Shown here: positions 1 through 8,794 of the stretch, in pieces
Layout of the letters: every line of letters starts with the position of its first letter
How positions within the stretch are numbered: the stretch's first letter is position 1
Source of the DNA: Anaerolineae bacterium
GTDB taxonomy: Bacteria; Chloroflexota; Anaerolineae; Aggregatilineales; Phototrophicaceae
Direction of reading: 5' to 3'
Assembly: GCA_023382675.1 (NCBI GenBank)
Contig: JAHDWN010000034.1
Location: 1-64,000 of the forward strand
Length of the DNA stretch: 64,000 nucleotides
Notes under the pieces: model-generated
Seen by the model: the letters and a program-made list of their open reading frames with translations, nothing else
Database searches by the model: none
What the model was told of the DNA's origin: nothing
Position numbers and translations under genes: made by a program

Positions 1-556
1 GCGCCAGACCGGCAAGACCACCCTGATCGAATGGCTGCGCCGCAATCTCGCCTCGGTCGGCGATTTCGAGCCAGAGCCGACCGCCGCTGGTGGCGATCTC
101 GTGCCTGGCTTCTCCGCTCAGGTCGATGATGGCCGTTACCTCAAGCTCAAGCCTAACCGCGATGTCGGCGGTGAGTACGCCATGTGGGAGACCGACTGGA
201 TCGAACTGTTCCGCGAGGCCAAACCCCGCGGCATCATCTTCATGGTCGATCACACCGACGCCGCGATGCACAAAGATGCGCTCAACTTCGTCCTGCAAAT
301 GATCGACGATGAGCCGGAAGCCGCTCGCCATCTCAAAGCGCTGTTCGTGCTCGTCAACAAGTCGGACGTGTGGGGCGTCGATATGACCATGGAAGAACTG
401 GTCGCGCAGTATCGCAATGAGCAGAAACGTCTGCGCGCCCAGGCCGAACGTATCGGCTACAAGTGGTCGTTCATGCCCACCAGCGTTCTCACCGGGACTG
501 GTATGGTCGAAGCGCTGCGCAAGTTCTTCAACACCATCCGGCCCAAGCCGCGCTAG
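1..556 (+). CDS. Small P-loop GTPase, 5'-truncated by the window edge
   Basis: The reading frame is open from base 2 and runs 184 codons to TAG. The first visible residues, RQTGKTTL, are the end of a Walker A/G1 motif, so only a short N-terminal piece is missing. A G3-like region appears around YAMWETDW, an Arf/Roc-style variant of DxxG, and NKSD (nt 356-367) is the G4 guanine-specificity motif. FMPTSVLTGTGM fits a G5 element (SA/TS). The length of about 200 residues matches small Ras/Arf-like bacterial GTPases. A GTG at 101 lies in frame but would remove the P-loop, so it is not the real start. The next gene, 109 bp downstream on the same strand, may be its partner. The cellular role is unknown. 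Confidence 0.85.
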   Translation, partial: RQTGKTTLIEWLRRNLASVGDFEPEPTAAGGDLVPGFSAQVDDGRYLKLKPNRDVGGEYAMWETDWIELFREAKPRGIIFMVDHTDAAMHKDALNFVLQMIDDEPEAARHLKALFVLVNKSDVWGVDMTMEELVAQYRNEQKRLRAQAERIGYKWSFMPTSVLTGTGMVEALRKFFNTIRPKPR

Positions 557-665
557 CAAATGGGCACTCTGGCACATTAGACTTCGTAAGTGCTACAGGT
601 ACACGCTTCTGCCTGCTCTTGGATGTGTCAATGTGCCAATTCGCTCATCTGCTAACCGACTGCCC

Positions 666-1304
666 ATGGATACCCTGATCATCGAGTACCGTACCGAGGG
701 CCGCGAGCGCGGCTATGGCTTTACCTCGCCAATCCGCGCCTACGACGAGGAGACGCTCAAGCGAATCTGGCGATCGGCCATGCCGCGTGGTAATGGCTGG
801 GCAGATTATGTTGGGGCGCGCTCGCTCAAATGCTTTCCGCTCGATGAGCGCCGGTATGCGCTTTCGGAAGTCACCGTTACCGATCAGCAAGATGAGAGTG
901 GACGGCGGGGCATTCGCCGCGCTGAAGTTCGTGTCATGGTCGCTGAGGCGTGTGCTGCGTACCTGCGCCACCGCTTGCTTGAATATCCCGCCGACATCGC
1001 CCGTGAGATCGACCGCCTGCCCACAGTCGGGCAATGGGGAACCATCGTCAGCCGCATGATGCCGCTCTTGGGCAAGAAACAACGTCAGCTTGTACTCACC
1101 CGTGCTTATGGGCATGATCGCTGGCAAATCATGGAGGGCGTCATCGTCAAGCTTGCGCTCGCCCTTCAGGTCGGCATCAGGCGTCAACAGGGTCTCGTGC
1201 CCTTCACGACGCTTGTGCTCGACGCTCGCGAGGAGATGCGGCTCATCGGTATGCCGGAGGCACGTGTCACCAGCTTGTCTCTTGACGATACGCTTTTCAT
1301 CTAG
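666..1304 (+). CDS. Hypothetical protein, possibly GTPase-associated (GAP1-N-like)
   Basis: This is a 212-residue soluble protein starting at the ATG at 666; an upstream extension in the same frame would overlap the GTPase gene and has no coding character. The N-terminal half carries a pattern of short motifs (EGRERGYGF, PLDERRYALSEV, GRRGIRRAEV) that resembles, from memory, the N-terminal domain of GTPase-associated proteins (GAP1-N) found beside small GTPases in bacterial conflict and signalling loci. The C-terminal half is helical. The position directly after a small GTPase supports a functional link. The family assignment is inference from pattern and context only; no catalytic residues are evident. 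Confidence 0.6.
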   Translation: MDTLIIEYRTEGRERGYGFTSPIRAYDEETLKRIWRSAMPRGNGWADYVGARSLKCFPLDERRYALSEVTVTDQQDESGRRGIRRAEVRVMVAEACAAYLRHRLLEYPADIAREIDRLPTVGQWGTIVSRMMPLLGKKQRQLVLTRAYGHDRWQIMEGVIVKLALALQVGIRRQQGLVPFTTLVLDAREEMRLIGMPEARVTSLSLDDTLFI

Positions 1305-1419
1305 CAGAAGATGCGACGAAGACAGCACGACCTGGATTGCGCAACCTGAACGCTCAATCCAAGGCGTGCTGGCTTCATTGTTCTGCGGTCGTTTCGTCCT
1401 CTACAGGTATTCTTCAGGG

Positions 1420-3201
1420 TCAGAATGCGAACTGAATCGCTTGTCCTGCGACGATATACCATGTAATGAACAACGCGGAGATGAATGCACCCGTGTAGAT
1501 GTGCCCTGTTTTGCGATAGAAGTACGTCAGGACAAATCCGACGATAATCAGCAAAGGCACGAACTGAATCCCGACAATCGTCAGCAGTGACTCACCGAGC
1601 GGGAGCGGGTTGCCAGCCATCAGCGGGATGTACTGGATCAGTAGCATGATGACGATCCCACCCGCCAGGAGTGCTGCGTTCACTAGCATCGCGCGCCCCA
1701 GACCCACAGGCGAACCATCTGCCTTTATCATCCTCAGTTGGCTGTTGATCACCGTGCTTGCTACCAGGAAGAAGAATGCGAATGGAATCAGATAAGCCAG
1801 GAAAATGTGGAAGTGCAGGAAGCTCATCGGCTTCAGGGCCAGCACCCACAGGCGGAAGTCCGTCTTGAACGCCCAATCTGAGATCGCCAGCAGCATGTAC
1901 AGTCCAAAAATCACGCAAATGGCCAGCAGCAGCGACTTGCCAATCAGTCCCAGGTTAACCCGCCCATTCCAAGTCACACCGTAATGCTCGGCGGTTGCGC
2001 CCGCCTGGCGATTGGATTGGTAGTGCCAGATCAGGAGCAGCACCAGCGAGATCACCCCATTGCCGACCGCCCATGCCATGATGCCTGTCGTGATCGTCTG
2101 CGGCCAGAAGGCGCTAGCAGGCATCAATTCGTTGCCTCGATTCTGCAGCCAGAAGAACGTCAGTGCTGGAATGATGATGGCGATAGCAGCACCAATCCAC
2201 CAGCCTGTACCCTGGACGCCTTTGAATTCGGGCATAGGAGACCGTAGATCGCTGAACAATCCACTCGTCAGCAGCAGCCCGCCCGCGGCGAAGATGAACA
2301 CCACACCGCCGATAAAGGCGATGAACGTGCCGATCTCTTTCCAGTACCAGATCTGGTCGCCTGGCGGCAGGCCGTTGCCACCTTCTAGCGTCATCTGCAT
2401 CCACTCGATAGCGTTGCCAATCGCTTCAGTCGAGATGTGATCGTTGGGGTGGGTGCCGCGCGGTACATAGAGCTGACGCGCTGTGCCATCTTCAATTGAT
2501 CCGTAAAGCGTTCCAACTTCGACAGGCTCCGTGGTATTGAAAACCGCCTGTAACTTCTCGGAATTGACAACATCCGCTCCAACCGGAACGCCCCACATCA
2601 ATACCGAGAACTCATCCCACTGGCTGAAGACTACGGCGAGGTTGCGCGGCCATTCCGGGCTGCCTTCAGCGGCAAATGGCGCACCGGTCGATGAACCTAC
2701 GATCGCGATCGACTTGTAGTCGTCGCTGAGGACGCCCGCGGCAGCCAGCGACGCCCAGCCGCCCATTGAGTGACCTTCCAGGCCAATGTTGTCGGGGTCA
2801 ACAATGTCCAGAGAGCGCAAAAAGCGAAGTCCGTCTGGACCGCCAAACCCATTCGCAAACGCAGGTGGGCCGGAAAAACCGTGTCCGGTCTGATCGAGCG
2901 CCAGCACGACGTAGCCGCGCCGTGCAAATTCGATGGCGAAGCCGTCTTGAGTTTCTCGCGAGTTGATATACCCATGAACTGCGAGGATGCCGGGTGCGGG
3001 AGTCTCAGCCGTCACACCATTCGGAATGTAGAGCAAGCCGCTCATTTCGATGCCGTTGGTGCCCGTGAAGCGGACATCCTGAATTCTAATCGTGCCACCT
3101 GCCGTCTGCACTGCCGAGGCAAGCAGCCCACCGAGGAGGACGAGGAGCACAGCCAGTCCGAGAAGATAACCTAGTCTTCGTGCATTAATTGACTCTGCCA
3201 T
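1420..3201 (-). CDS. Membrane-anchored alpha/beta hydrolase with C-terminal membrane domain
   Basis: The 593-residue protein begins with a transmembrane anchor (about residues 10-32). A dienelactone-hydrolase or prolyl-oligopeptidase-like domain follows (about 38-270): HGYINSRE is the oxyanion-region strand, GHSMGGW is the GxSxG nucleophile elbow with Ser catalytic, and a His in RGTHPNDHIS is the likely triad histidine. From about residue 290 the protein has some seven hydrophobic helices and ends in a short tail. The substrate is unknown. Attachment of an esterase-like domain to a polytopic membrane region is unusual and suggests action on lipids or envelope material. The start ATG lacks a close ribosome site; a perfect one sits about 70 bases upstream. 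Confidence 0.85.
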   Translation of the reverse strand: MAESINARRLGYLLGLAVLLVLLGGLLASAVQTAGGTIRIQDVRFTGTNGIEMSGLLYIPNGVTAETPAPGILAVHGYINSRETQDGFAIEFARRGYVVLALDQTGHGFSGPPAFANGFGGPDGLRFLRSLDIVDPDNIGLEGHSMGGWASLAAAGVLSDDYKSIAIVGSSTGAPFAAEGSPEWPRNLAVVFSQWDEFSVLMWGVPVGADVVNSEKLQAVFNTTEPVEVGTLYGSIEDGTARQLYVPRGTHPNDHISTEAIGNAIEWMQMTLEGGNGLPPGDQIWYWKEIGTFIAFIGGVVFIFAAGGLLLTSGLFSDLRSPMPEFKGVQGTGWWIGAAIAIIIPALTFFWLQNRGNELMPASAFWPQTITTGIMAWAVGNGVISLVLLLIWHYQSNRQAGATAEHYGVTWNGRVNLGLIGKSLLLAICVIFGLYMLLAISDWAFKTDFRLWVLALKPMSFLHFHIFLAYLIPFAFFFLVASTVINSQLRMIKADGSPVGLGRAMLVNAALLAGGIVIMLLIQYIPLMAGNPLPLGESLLTIVGIQFVPLLIIVGFVLTYFYRKTGHIYTGAFISALFITWYIVAGQAIQFAF

Positions 3202-3271
3202 GTTTATTTTGTCCCTGTTCTCTGCAACAGCGTGAATCTATTAAAGAGAGACTTTTGAATCTCCTCTCTTC

Positions 3272-3283
3272 GATCACCTCCTT
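3272..3283 (-). promoter_or_regulatory. Full-length Shine-Dalgarno sequence far from any start codon
   Basis: On the minus strand the bases read AAGGAGGTGATC, complementary over 12 bases to the universal 16S rRNA 3' tail. The hydrolase ATG lies about 70 bases downstream, with the 3244-3270 hairpin in between. No ATG, GTG or TTG falls at normal spacing behind it. It could be a standby or ribosome-loading site, or a chance match. Confidence 0.5.
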
Positions 3284-3414
3284 CCAAAATGATGTGACAC
3301 GAGTGTAACGCGATCCGAAATGGTTTACCACTCGGCTGAACCGGGATTGAACAACTGCAAGGCGACCTGCCTGTCGTAGAGGTTTCTCAGTCCAATCTTG
3401 TCAATCCGAACACA

Positions 3415-3447
3415 AAACACCCGCACAATTAGGAAGTGCGGGTGTTT
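3415..3447 (-). terminator. Rho-independent terminator of the ABC exporter operon
   Basis: A perfect 12-bp inverted repeat (arms 3415-3426 and 3436-3447) with a 9-base loop is followed on the minus strand by TTTTGTGTT-like sequence. It lies about 60 bases past the stop of the second exporter gene. Confidence 0.85.
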
Positions 3448-3505
3448 GCGTGAACACTATCTTGTGAGTATTTCTGGCCAAACCGACCGGGGCGATTGTC
3501 CAGCG

Positions 3506-5326
3506 CTACATCACTGGCTCAGGCTCCATCTCCCGCTCCAGTTCTAGCTCGCGCTGGCTGCGGAACTGCTGCGTATACAGCCGGTAGTAATGCCCACGCT
3601 GGCGCAGCAACTCAGCATGTGAACCCTGCTCGGTGATGCGCCCGCCGTCGATGACCAGGATGCGATCCGCGCGGCGGATGGTCGATAGTCGGTGCGCGAT
3701 CACGAAGCTCGTGCGCCCGGCCATCAACTGCTCCATACCTCGTTGAATCAGTGCCTCGGTTAGGGTGTCAACCGAACTGGTCGCCTCATCCATGATGAAC
3801 AGTTCCGGCTGCGAAAGCACCGCCCGCGCCAGGCTGATCAACTGTTTCTGCCCGACCGAAAGCAGCACGCCGCCTTCACCGACTGGCTCCTCGTAACCGT
3901 TCGCCAGCGTCATGATGAAGTCGTGTGCACCTGCCAGTTTAGCCGCATCCTCGATCTCGGCATCGCTCGCATCCAGCCGCCCGTAGCGGATGTTCTCGCG
4001 AATGCTGCCGCTGAACAGGTGCGGCGTTTGCAACACAATGCCGATGCGCGACTGAATGGCGTGCAGCGAAAGCTGCGTGTAATCGCGCCCGTTGAACAGG
4101 ATGCGCCCACCCGTCGGCTCATAGAAGCGGCAGACCAGGTTGACGAGAGTCGATTTACCGGCGCCCGTCGGGCCGACGAGCGCGATGGTCTCGCCCGCTT
4201 TCACCGTCAGGTTCATGCCACGGATGACCGGCTTATCATCTTCGTAGGAGAAGTCCACATTGTCGAAGACGATATCGCCCTGGATCGTTCCTGGATCGAC
4301 TGCGCCGCGCCGGTCGACAATCTGCGGCTTGGCATCGACCAGAGAGAACACACGCTCAGCCGATGCGACGGACTGCTGCATCGAGGCATACACGCGCGCA
4401 AGATCCTGAATCGGCCACAACATGAACGTCACGTAACCGATGAATGCCTGGATACCGCCGATGGTGAGACCGCCGGCTTCAACCTGGATACCGCCGTACC
4501 AGATGATTGCCCCCAGCCCCAGCGAGCCGACGATTTGAACGACTGGCAGAAACAGCGCCGAGAGCCAGGCTGCGCGGAACGACCGCCGGTACATCGTGTC
4601 TGTCAGCACGCTAAATTCGCTCAGGTTCTTTTCCTCGCGTCCCAGCGCCTTCGACACGCGCACACCCTGAATGTTCTCATTGTATGCGCCGGTGATCTTC
4701 GAGTTCGTCTTGCGCACTTCGCGGTACTCGACGATGATGCGCTTCTGGAACCAGGACGCGATCACGATCAGCACCGGGATGATCAGGAACACGATCAGCG
4801 CCAATTGCCAATTGATCGTCATCATGAAGATCGTCGCTGTGGCAATATTCATCAACGCCCATGTCACGTCCAGCATTCCCCATGTCACCAGATCAGCGAT
4901 GCGCTCGGTGTCCGAGGTCACGCGCGACATGATCCAGCCGACGGGCGTGCGGTCGAAGTAATCGAACGATAGCGCTTGCAGGTGATTGAACAACTGCTTG
5001 CGCATGTCGTAGCGCACCCGTTCGCCGAGCACACCCGCCAGGTAGATGAACCCGAACACCATCACCGCGATCAACAGGTAGAGCACACCGAATAGAATGA
5101 TGTGATCCGTCAGTGCCTGTCGGTCGCCGGGGATGATACCCACGTCGATGATCTGCTTGGTCAGGTAGGTGAAGATCGAGTCCAGCGTCGAAACACCGCC
5201 GACGAAGCCCAGGAAGCCCGCTACCCACCATTTGTACGGTTTCACCTGCGCCAGAATGCGCATCAGTGTGCCGCGTGTGACTTTCGTTTGTTGAAAGTCC
5301 TCTTCTTCAAATTGGAAATCAGACAC
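3506..5326 (-). CDS. ABC exporter half-transporter, subunit with degenerate signature motif
   Basis: The 606-residue protein has the type IV exporter layout: six membrane helices (about 30-330) and a nucleotide-binding domain. Walker A is GPTGAGKS (about 385-392), Walker B with catalytic Glu is IMDEATSS (about 511-518), and the H-loop is IAHRLST. The signature motif reads LSVGQ instead of LSGGQ. The partner subunit has the complementary defect, a Walker B ending in Asp, so the two form one canonical and one degenerate ATP site, as in BmrCD or TM287/288-type heterodimers. It is the second gene of a two-gene operon and overlaps the first by 8 bases. The substrate could be a drug, lipid or peptide and cannot be read from sequence. 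Confidence 0.95.
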   Translation of the reverse strand: MSDFQFEEEDFQQTKVTRGTLMRILAQVKPYKWWVAGFLGFVGGVSTLDSIFTYLTKQIIDVGIIPGDRQALTDHIILFGVLYLLIAVMVFGFIYLAGVLGERVRYDMRKQLFNHLQALSFDYFDRTPVGWIMSRVTSDTERIADLVTWGMLDVTWALMNIATATIFMMTINWQLALIVFLIIPVLIVIASWFQKRIIVEYREVRKTNSKITGAYNENIQGVRVSKALGREEKNLSEFSVLTDTMYRRSFRAAWLSALFLPVVQIVGSLGLGAIIWYGGIQVEAGGLTIGGIQAFIGYVTFMLWPIQDLARVYASMQQSVASAERVFSLVDAKPQIVDRRGAVDPGTIQGDIVFDNVDFSYEDDKPVIRGMNLTVKAGETIALVGPTGAGKSTLVNLVCRFYEPTGGRILFNGRDYTQLSLHAIQSRIGIVLQTPHLFSGSIRENIRYGRLDASDAEIEDAAKLAGAHDFIMTLANGYEEPVGEGGVLLSVGQKQLISLARAVLSQPELFIMDEATSSVDTLTEALIQRGMEQLMAGRTSFVIAHRLSTIRRADRILVIDGGRITEQGSHAELLRQRGHYYRLYTQQFRSQRELELEREMEPEPVM

Positions 5327-7139
5327 CTGCCAGCTCCTTCTCCAGCTCGTCTTCTATGCGTGCCTGTACGTCGTAGATCTGGCGATAGATACCAGGTTGA
5401 TCGATTAATGTCTCATGGGTGCCATGTTGCACCATGCGCCCATCCTTCAACACGAGAATTTGATCCGCGTTCATCAGGCTCTGGATACGATGGGCGATGA
5501 TGAACGTCGTCCGGTTTTGCATCAGTCTTTGCAGCGCTTCACGGATGTCTGCCTCAGTCTCCATGTCCACCGATGATGTGGCATCGTCCAGGATCAGGAT
5601 GCGCGGATTCTTCAGCAGAACACGCGCAATCGCCACGCGCTGCTTTTGCCCGCCCGAAAGCGTGACCCCGCGCTCACCCACGAGCGTTTGGTAGCCTTCG
5701 GGAAAGCTCATGATCGACTCGTGGATCGCCGCTGCTTCTGCGGCTGCGATCACTTCCTCGTCGCTGACCTCGCGCGCCACGCCGTAGGTGATGTTCTCGC
5801 GGATTGTACGTGAGAACAGGAACGGCTCTTGCTCGACGATGCCGATCTGCTGGCGCAGATACTCGCGCGATAGTTCCTTGATGTCCACGCCATCCAGCAG
5901 CAGTTTGCCACTCGTATATTCGTAGAAGCGTGGCAGCAGGTTCACCAACGATGTCTTGCCGGAGCCGGTCGAGCCGAGCAGGGCGATTGACTCGCCGGGC
6001 GCGACGCGGAAACTGATGTTGTGCAGCACGGGCGCCGTCGAGTCGTATTCGAAGCTCAAATCGTCGAACACGATCTCCCCGCGCGCTGACCCGGCTGGAT
6101 GCATCCCTTCGGTGATCGGCTCACGATCCTCGCGGATGACGGCTGCGACACGTTCGTAGGACACCATTCCGGTCGAAAGCTGCGTGATCAGCCGCCCCAG
6201 ATTGCGGATCGGGTTGATCATCCATGCCAGCAGACCGACGTAGGCCAGGAACGTCCCGACGGTGATCTCGCCGTTGATCACCATTAACCCGGCGATCAAG
6301 TAGCCAGCCATCGTCTGCGCTCCGACGATAATGTCGGTTGTCGGCCAGTAGTAAGCGTGCATCATCAGCAGCCTGCGCCCACGCTGGAACTGCTCGAAAT
6401 TCTCCTTGTCGAATTTCTCGCGCTCATAGCTCTGCCGGGCAAACGCCTTGACCACACGCACGCCTGTCAGATTTTCTTGCAGCGTCGATGAGACGACGGC
6501 TTCCTGCTCCTGGAAGCGCTCATACGCCTTTTCCAGCCGCCGGAAGAAGAACATCGACACGACGCCGACCACCGGTACGCAGATGATCGAGATCAGTGCC
6601 AGCTTGAGATTGAGCACCGCCAGCGCCGCGAAATTGACCGTGAACAGCAGCAGAATGCGACCCAGGCCGATCAACTGCTCGCTGAAAAACCGGCGCACCG
6701 CGTCCACATCCGATGTGACACGCTGGATCAGCTCACCGGTGCGCGTCTGGTCGTGATAGGTGAACGTCAACCGCTGAATGTGATCGTAGAGATAGTTGCG
6801 CAGGCGCAGCGTGACGCCTTCTGCCGTCAGCGCGGCTAATCGCCCGCTCAACGCTGTGAACGTGCCTTCGACCAACGCGAGGCCGATGAACGCCAGCGCA
6901 ATCACCGGCAGAACACGTCCAAAATTCGGTTGCGCCAGGACGTTGTCAACAAAGTGTTGTACCAGCAGATAGGTCGCTGTTTTCGCGACTGCTCCGACTG
7001 CGAGCGAAACGTTTGCGCCAGCATAATGCCAGCCAAAACCACCCAGCAGGCGCGTGAGACCTACCAGCCGGTTCGGCGACAGTCTGGCTTTGAAGTCTGC
7101 CGTTGGAATTTCATGAGTAGTGATTGGGATTGCAGCCAC
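5319..7139 (-). CDS. ABC exporter half-transporter, subunit with Asp in place of the catalytic Glu
   Basis: This first gene of the exporter operon encodes 606 residues with six membrane helices (about 40-330) and an ATPase domain. Walker A is GSTGSGKTS, the signature is a normal LSGGQ, and the H-loop is IAHRIQS. Walker B reads ILILDDATSS, with Asp where the general base Glu is expected. This subunit therefore supplies the Walker motifs of the degenerate site and the good signature of the active site. The start codon is GTG at 7139, placed 7-8 bases after a GGAGGA ribosome site. Translation is coupled to the downstream partner through an 8-base overlap. Confidence 0.95.
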   Translation of the reverse strand: MAAIPITTHEIPTADFKARLSPNRLVGLTRLLGGFGWHYAGANVSLAVGAVAKTATYLLVQHFVDNVLAQPNFGRVLPVIALAFIGLALVEGTFTALSGRLAALTAEGVTLRLRNYLYDHIQRLTFTYHDQTRTGELIQRVTSDVDAVRRFFSEQLIGLGRILLLFTVNFAALAVLNLKLALISIICVPVVGVVSMFFFRRLEKAYERFQEQEAVVSSTLQENLTGVRVVKAFARQSYEREKFDKENFEQFQRGRRLLMMHAYYWPTTDIIVGAQTMAGYLIAGLMVINGEITVGTFLAYVGLLAWMINPIRNLGRLITQLSTGMVSYERVAAVIREDREPITEGMHPAGSARGEIVFDDLSFEYDSTAPVLHNISFRVAPGESIALLGSTGSGKTSLVNLLPRFYEYTSGKLLLDGVDIKELSREYLRQQIGIVEQEPFLFSRTIRENITYGVAREVSDEEVIAAAEAAAIHESIMSFPEGYQTLVGERGVTLSGGQKQRVAIARVLLKNPRILILDDATSSVDMETEADIREALQRLMQNRTTFIIAHRIQSLMNADQILVLKDGRMVQHGTHETLIDQPGIYRQIYDVQARIEDELEKELAGV

Positions 7140-7480
7140 GAGGCTTATCCTCCGTCATCGAACGAAACCATGACTTGATGCAGGGTGAAATACGGCGGAG
7201 ATGCACAATCTCCCCACTCGACATGCTCCAGTTCGCTGCGATGGCGGTGCGCGTGCGCGCCGGGCTAGTCGAGGTGAAGCGTTCTAATGGAAGGGGTCAT
7301 AAAGTATCACAAAGCGCCTCGCGAGAGATATAGAGTGCATAATAGACATTCTACGCGCATCGACGGCAGAAAGGGAGTTACAAGAATCAAACTCATCCCT
7401 CATTGCTGTATTATGAGCAAAGGTATCACATTACGTCATGATGATTCATGCTACTTTAGATGTATTTTGTGATAATCCCA
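7140..7480. other. Intergenic region without a recognisable gene
   Basis: This 341-bp gap between two minus-strand units must carry the promoter of the ABC exporter operon, and the GGAGGA ribosome site is visible next to the GTG start. The menA-proximal half is AT-richer. I see no RNA gene, repeat or convincing terminator. Confidence 0.5.
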
Positions 7481-8407
7481 CTATCCACCGCTGAGTTGAA
7501 CCACGAATAGCCATACGAGCCAGCCGATCACCAGCCAGAATCCAAAATCCCCATGCAGCCTGGCCGTGCGTCCCTGCGCCTGGTGCAGCAGCCCAGTATC
7601 CTCACTCCTGGTAATGATCTGGATCAAGCGCTGTGCTTCCGGCAGTGTCACCGCTGCAATCAACGTCGTCCAGGGCATGATGCCTGCCAGGATCAGCACG
7701 ACAACACCGATGTACGCGCCGACAATCAGCACTACATATTCTATACGCGCCGCGCGCCGACCGAGTAGCACCGCCAGCGTCCGTTTGTTGACTGCGCGGT
7801 CGGCGTCGATGTCGCGGATATTGTTGGCGTGCAGAATAGCGGCGACGGTGAAGCCAATCGGCACTCCTGCCCAGAGGGGTAGTGTGCTGAATTCGCGTGC
7901 CATCACGTACCAAGCGCCGAGCACCATCACCGGCCCCATGAAGATGAAGACGGCTGCTTCGCCCAATCCGTTGTAGGCCAGCGGAAACGGCCCGGCGGTG
8001 TAGGTGATCACTACCAGTACGCCACCCAGCCCGATCCAGAACAGCAGCGGCCCGCTCTGCGTCAGCAGATACAGGCCAATGGCGATCCCTGCCAGCACCG
8101 TGACGATTGCCCCGACCAGCACCGCAGGCGGTGTCAGCACGCCGTGCTTGATCACCATGCCTTGCCCCGCCTGCTTGAGTTCTTCCGCGCCCCGCCTGAA
8201 GTCGAAATACTCGTTGATCAGATTCGCGGCGATTTGCAGGAACAATGCGCCGATGAGCGCCAGCAGAAACGGCACAAGCTCGAACACGCCTTCTTGCGCG
8301 GCGAGCGCTGCCGCCAACGCCAGAGGTACGTAAGTTGCCGTCAGCGTGCGCGGTCGCGCCGCGCGGTACCAGGCAGAAAGAAGGGAAGGGTTGGTTTCAG
8401 CCGTCAT
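7481..8407 (-). CDS. menA: 1,4-dihydroxy-2-naphthoate polyprenyltransferase (UbiA family)
   Basis: This 308-residue, eight- to nine-helix membrane protein transfers a polyprenyl chain to 1,4-dihydroxy-2-naphthoate in menaquinone synthesis. The first Asp-rich prenyl-diphosphate motif is NLINEYFDFRRG and the second is NNIRDIDADRAVNKRT, both at the expected loops after helices 2 and 6. The length matches MenA. UbiA relatives act on other aromatics, but the NEYFDF motif and wording of the second loop fit MenA best. No other men genes are in the window, so it stands alone here. Confidence 0.9.
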   Translation of the reverse strand: MTAETNPSLLSAWYRAARPRTLTATYVPLALAAALAAQEGVFELVPFLLALIGALFLQIAANLINEYFDFRRGAEELKQAGQGMVIKHGVLTPPAVLVGAIVTVLAGIAIGLYLLTQSGPLLFWIGLGGVLVVITYTAGPFPLAYNGLGEAAVFIFMGPVMVLGAWYVMAREFSTLPLWAGVPIGFTVAAILHANNIRDIDADRAVNKRTLAVLLGRRAARIEYVVLIVGAYIGVVVLILAGIMPWTTLIAAVTLPEAQRLIQIITRSEDTGLLHQAQGRTARLHGDFGFWLVIGWLVWLFVVQLSGG

Positions 8408-8586
8408 AGACGCCTCGGTTAAACATGACCTTTTACATTACGGGGCGGTGTATAAATGCAGATGCTGCGCGCCGTGCATTGACCGATAATCATATATAGA
8501 GATGAGGATAAAGTCTGATTTCGCCTCGAAATCTGAGCGAAAAGACATCATCTCGTGGCTCATCATTTATCAAGGAGAGTGCATTC

Positions 8587-8748
8587 ATGCAGCGAGAGAG
8601 AGAAGCAACGATGGCAATGATCGCCGCCTTGCTCGTACTCTTTACCGCCATGCTCGATGCTCGCATTAGCGTCATTCTGGCGATCGTCGTGCTGGTCGCC
8701 TTTGCTCTGCTAACCTACTTTGATCGCCACTCTGCATCCGCGGAGTAA
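8587..8748 (+). CDS. Small two-helix membrane protein, 53 residues
   Basis: The ATG at 8587 follows AAGGAG at a spacing of about 9 bases, and the frame runs 53 codons to TAA. After a charged N-terminus (MQREREA) there are two short hydrophobic stretches (about residues 9-22 and 27-43) separated by a DAR turn, then a polar tail. A terminator-like hairpin follows. No family is recognised. The strong ribosome site and clean membrane pattern argue for a real gene; its role is unknown. Confidence 0.65.
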   Translation: MQREREATMAMIAALLVLFTAMLDARISVILAIVVLVAFALLTYFDRHSASAE

Positions 8749-8752
8749 ATAC

Positions 8753-8780
8753 AGGGGTACGGCACGCAAGCCATACCCCT
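8753..8780. terminator. Hairpin between convergent genes
   Basis: Arms AGGGGTA (8753-8759) and TACCCCT (8774-8780) pair fully and an inner GGC/GCC extends the stem. It lies between the 53-residue gene and the convergent transketolase gene and could serve both; neither side has a strong T run. Confidence 0.6.
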
Positions 8781-8794
8781 ATATCTGACAGACT

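Larger units (their letters stand above)
3202..3505. other. Intergenic region with leader and terminator signals
   Basis: This 304-bp stretch contains no convincing gene. It holds the 5' leader of the hydrolase gene (minus strand), including a hairpin with AAGAGAG/CTCTCTT arms at 3244-3270 and a perfect Shine-Dalgarno sequence at 3272-3283, and the terminator of the ABC exporter operon at 3415-3447. Confidence 0.6.

Noticed and set aside
645-1328. 227-residue minus-strand frame opposite the gene at 666-1304
   Set aside because: It has no ribosome site and atypical composition; the plus-strand frame has clear strand/helix patterns and follows the GTPase gene.
3270-3285. Match to the 3' tail of 16S rRNA on the plus strand
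   Set aside because: Only about 12 bases match and nothing upstream resembles rRNA; it is better read as a Shine-Dalgarno sequence on the minus strand.
3923-4972. 349-residue plus-strand frame
   Set aside because: It is fully antisense to an unambiguous ABC exporter subunit; rich in Arg, His and Asp, as expected for a shadow frame.
8490-8675. 61-residue minus-strand frame
   Set aside because: Lies opposite the 53-residue gene, which has the better ribosome site and a membrane pattern.
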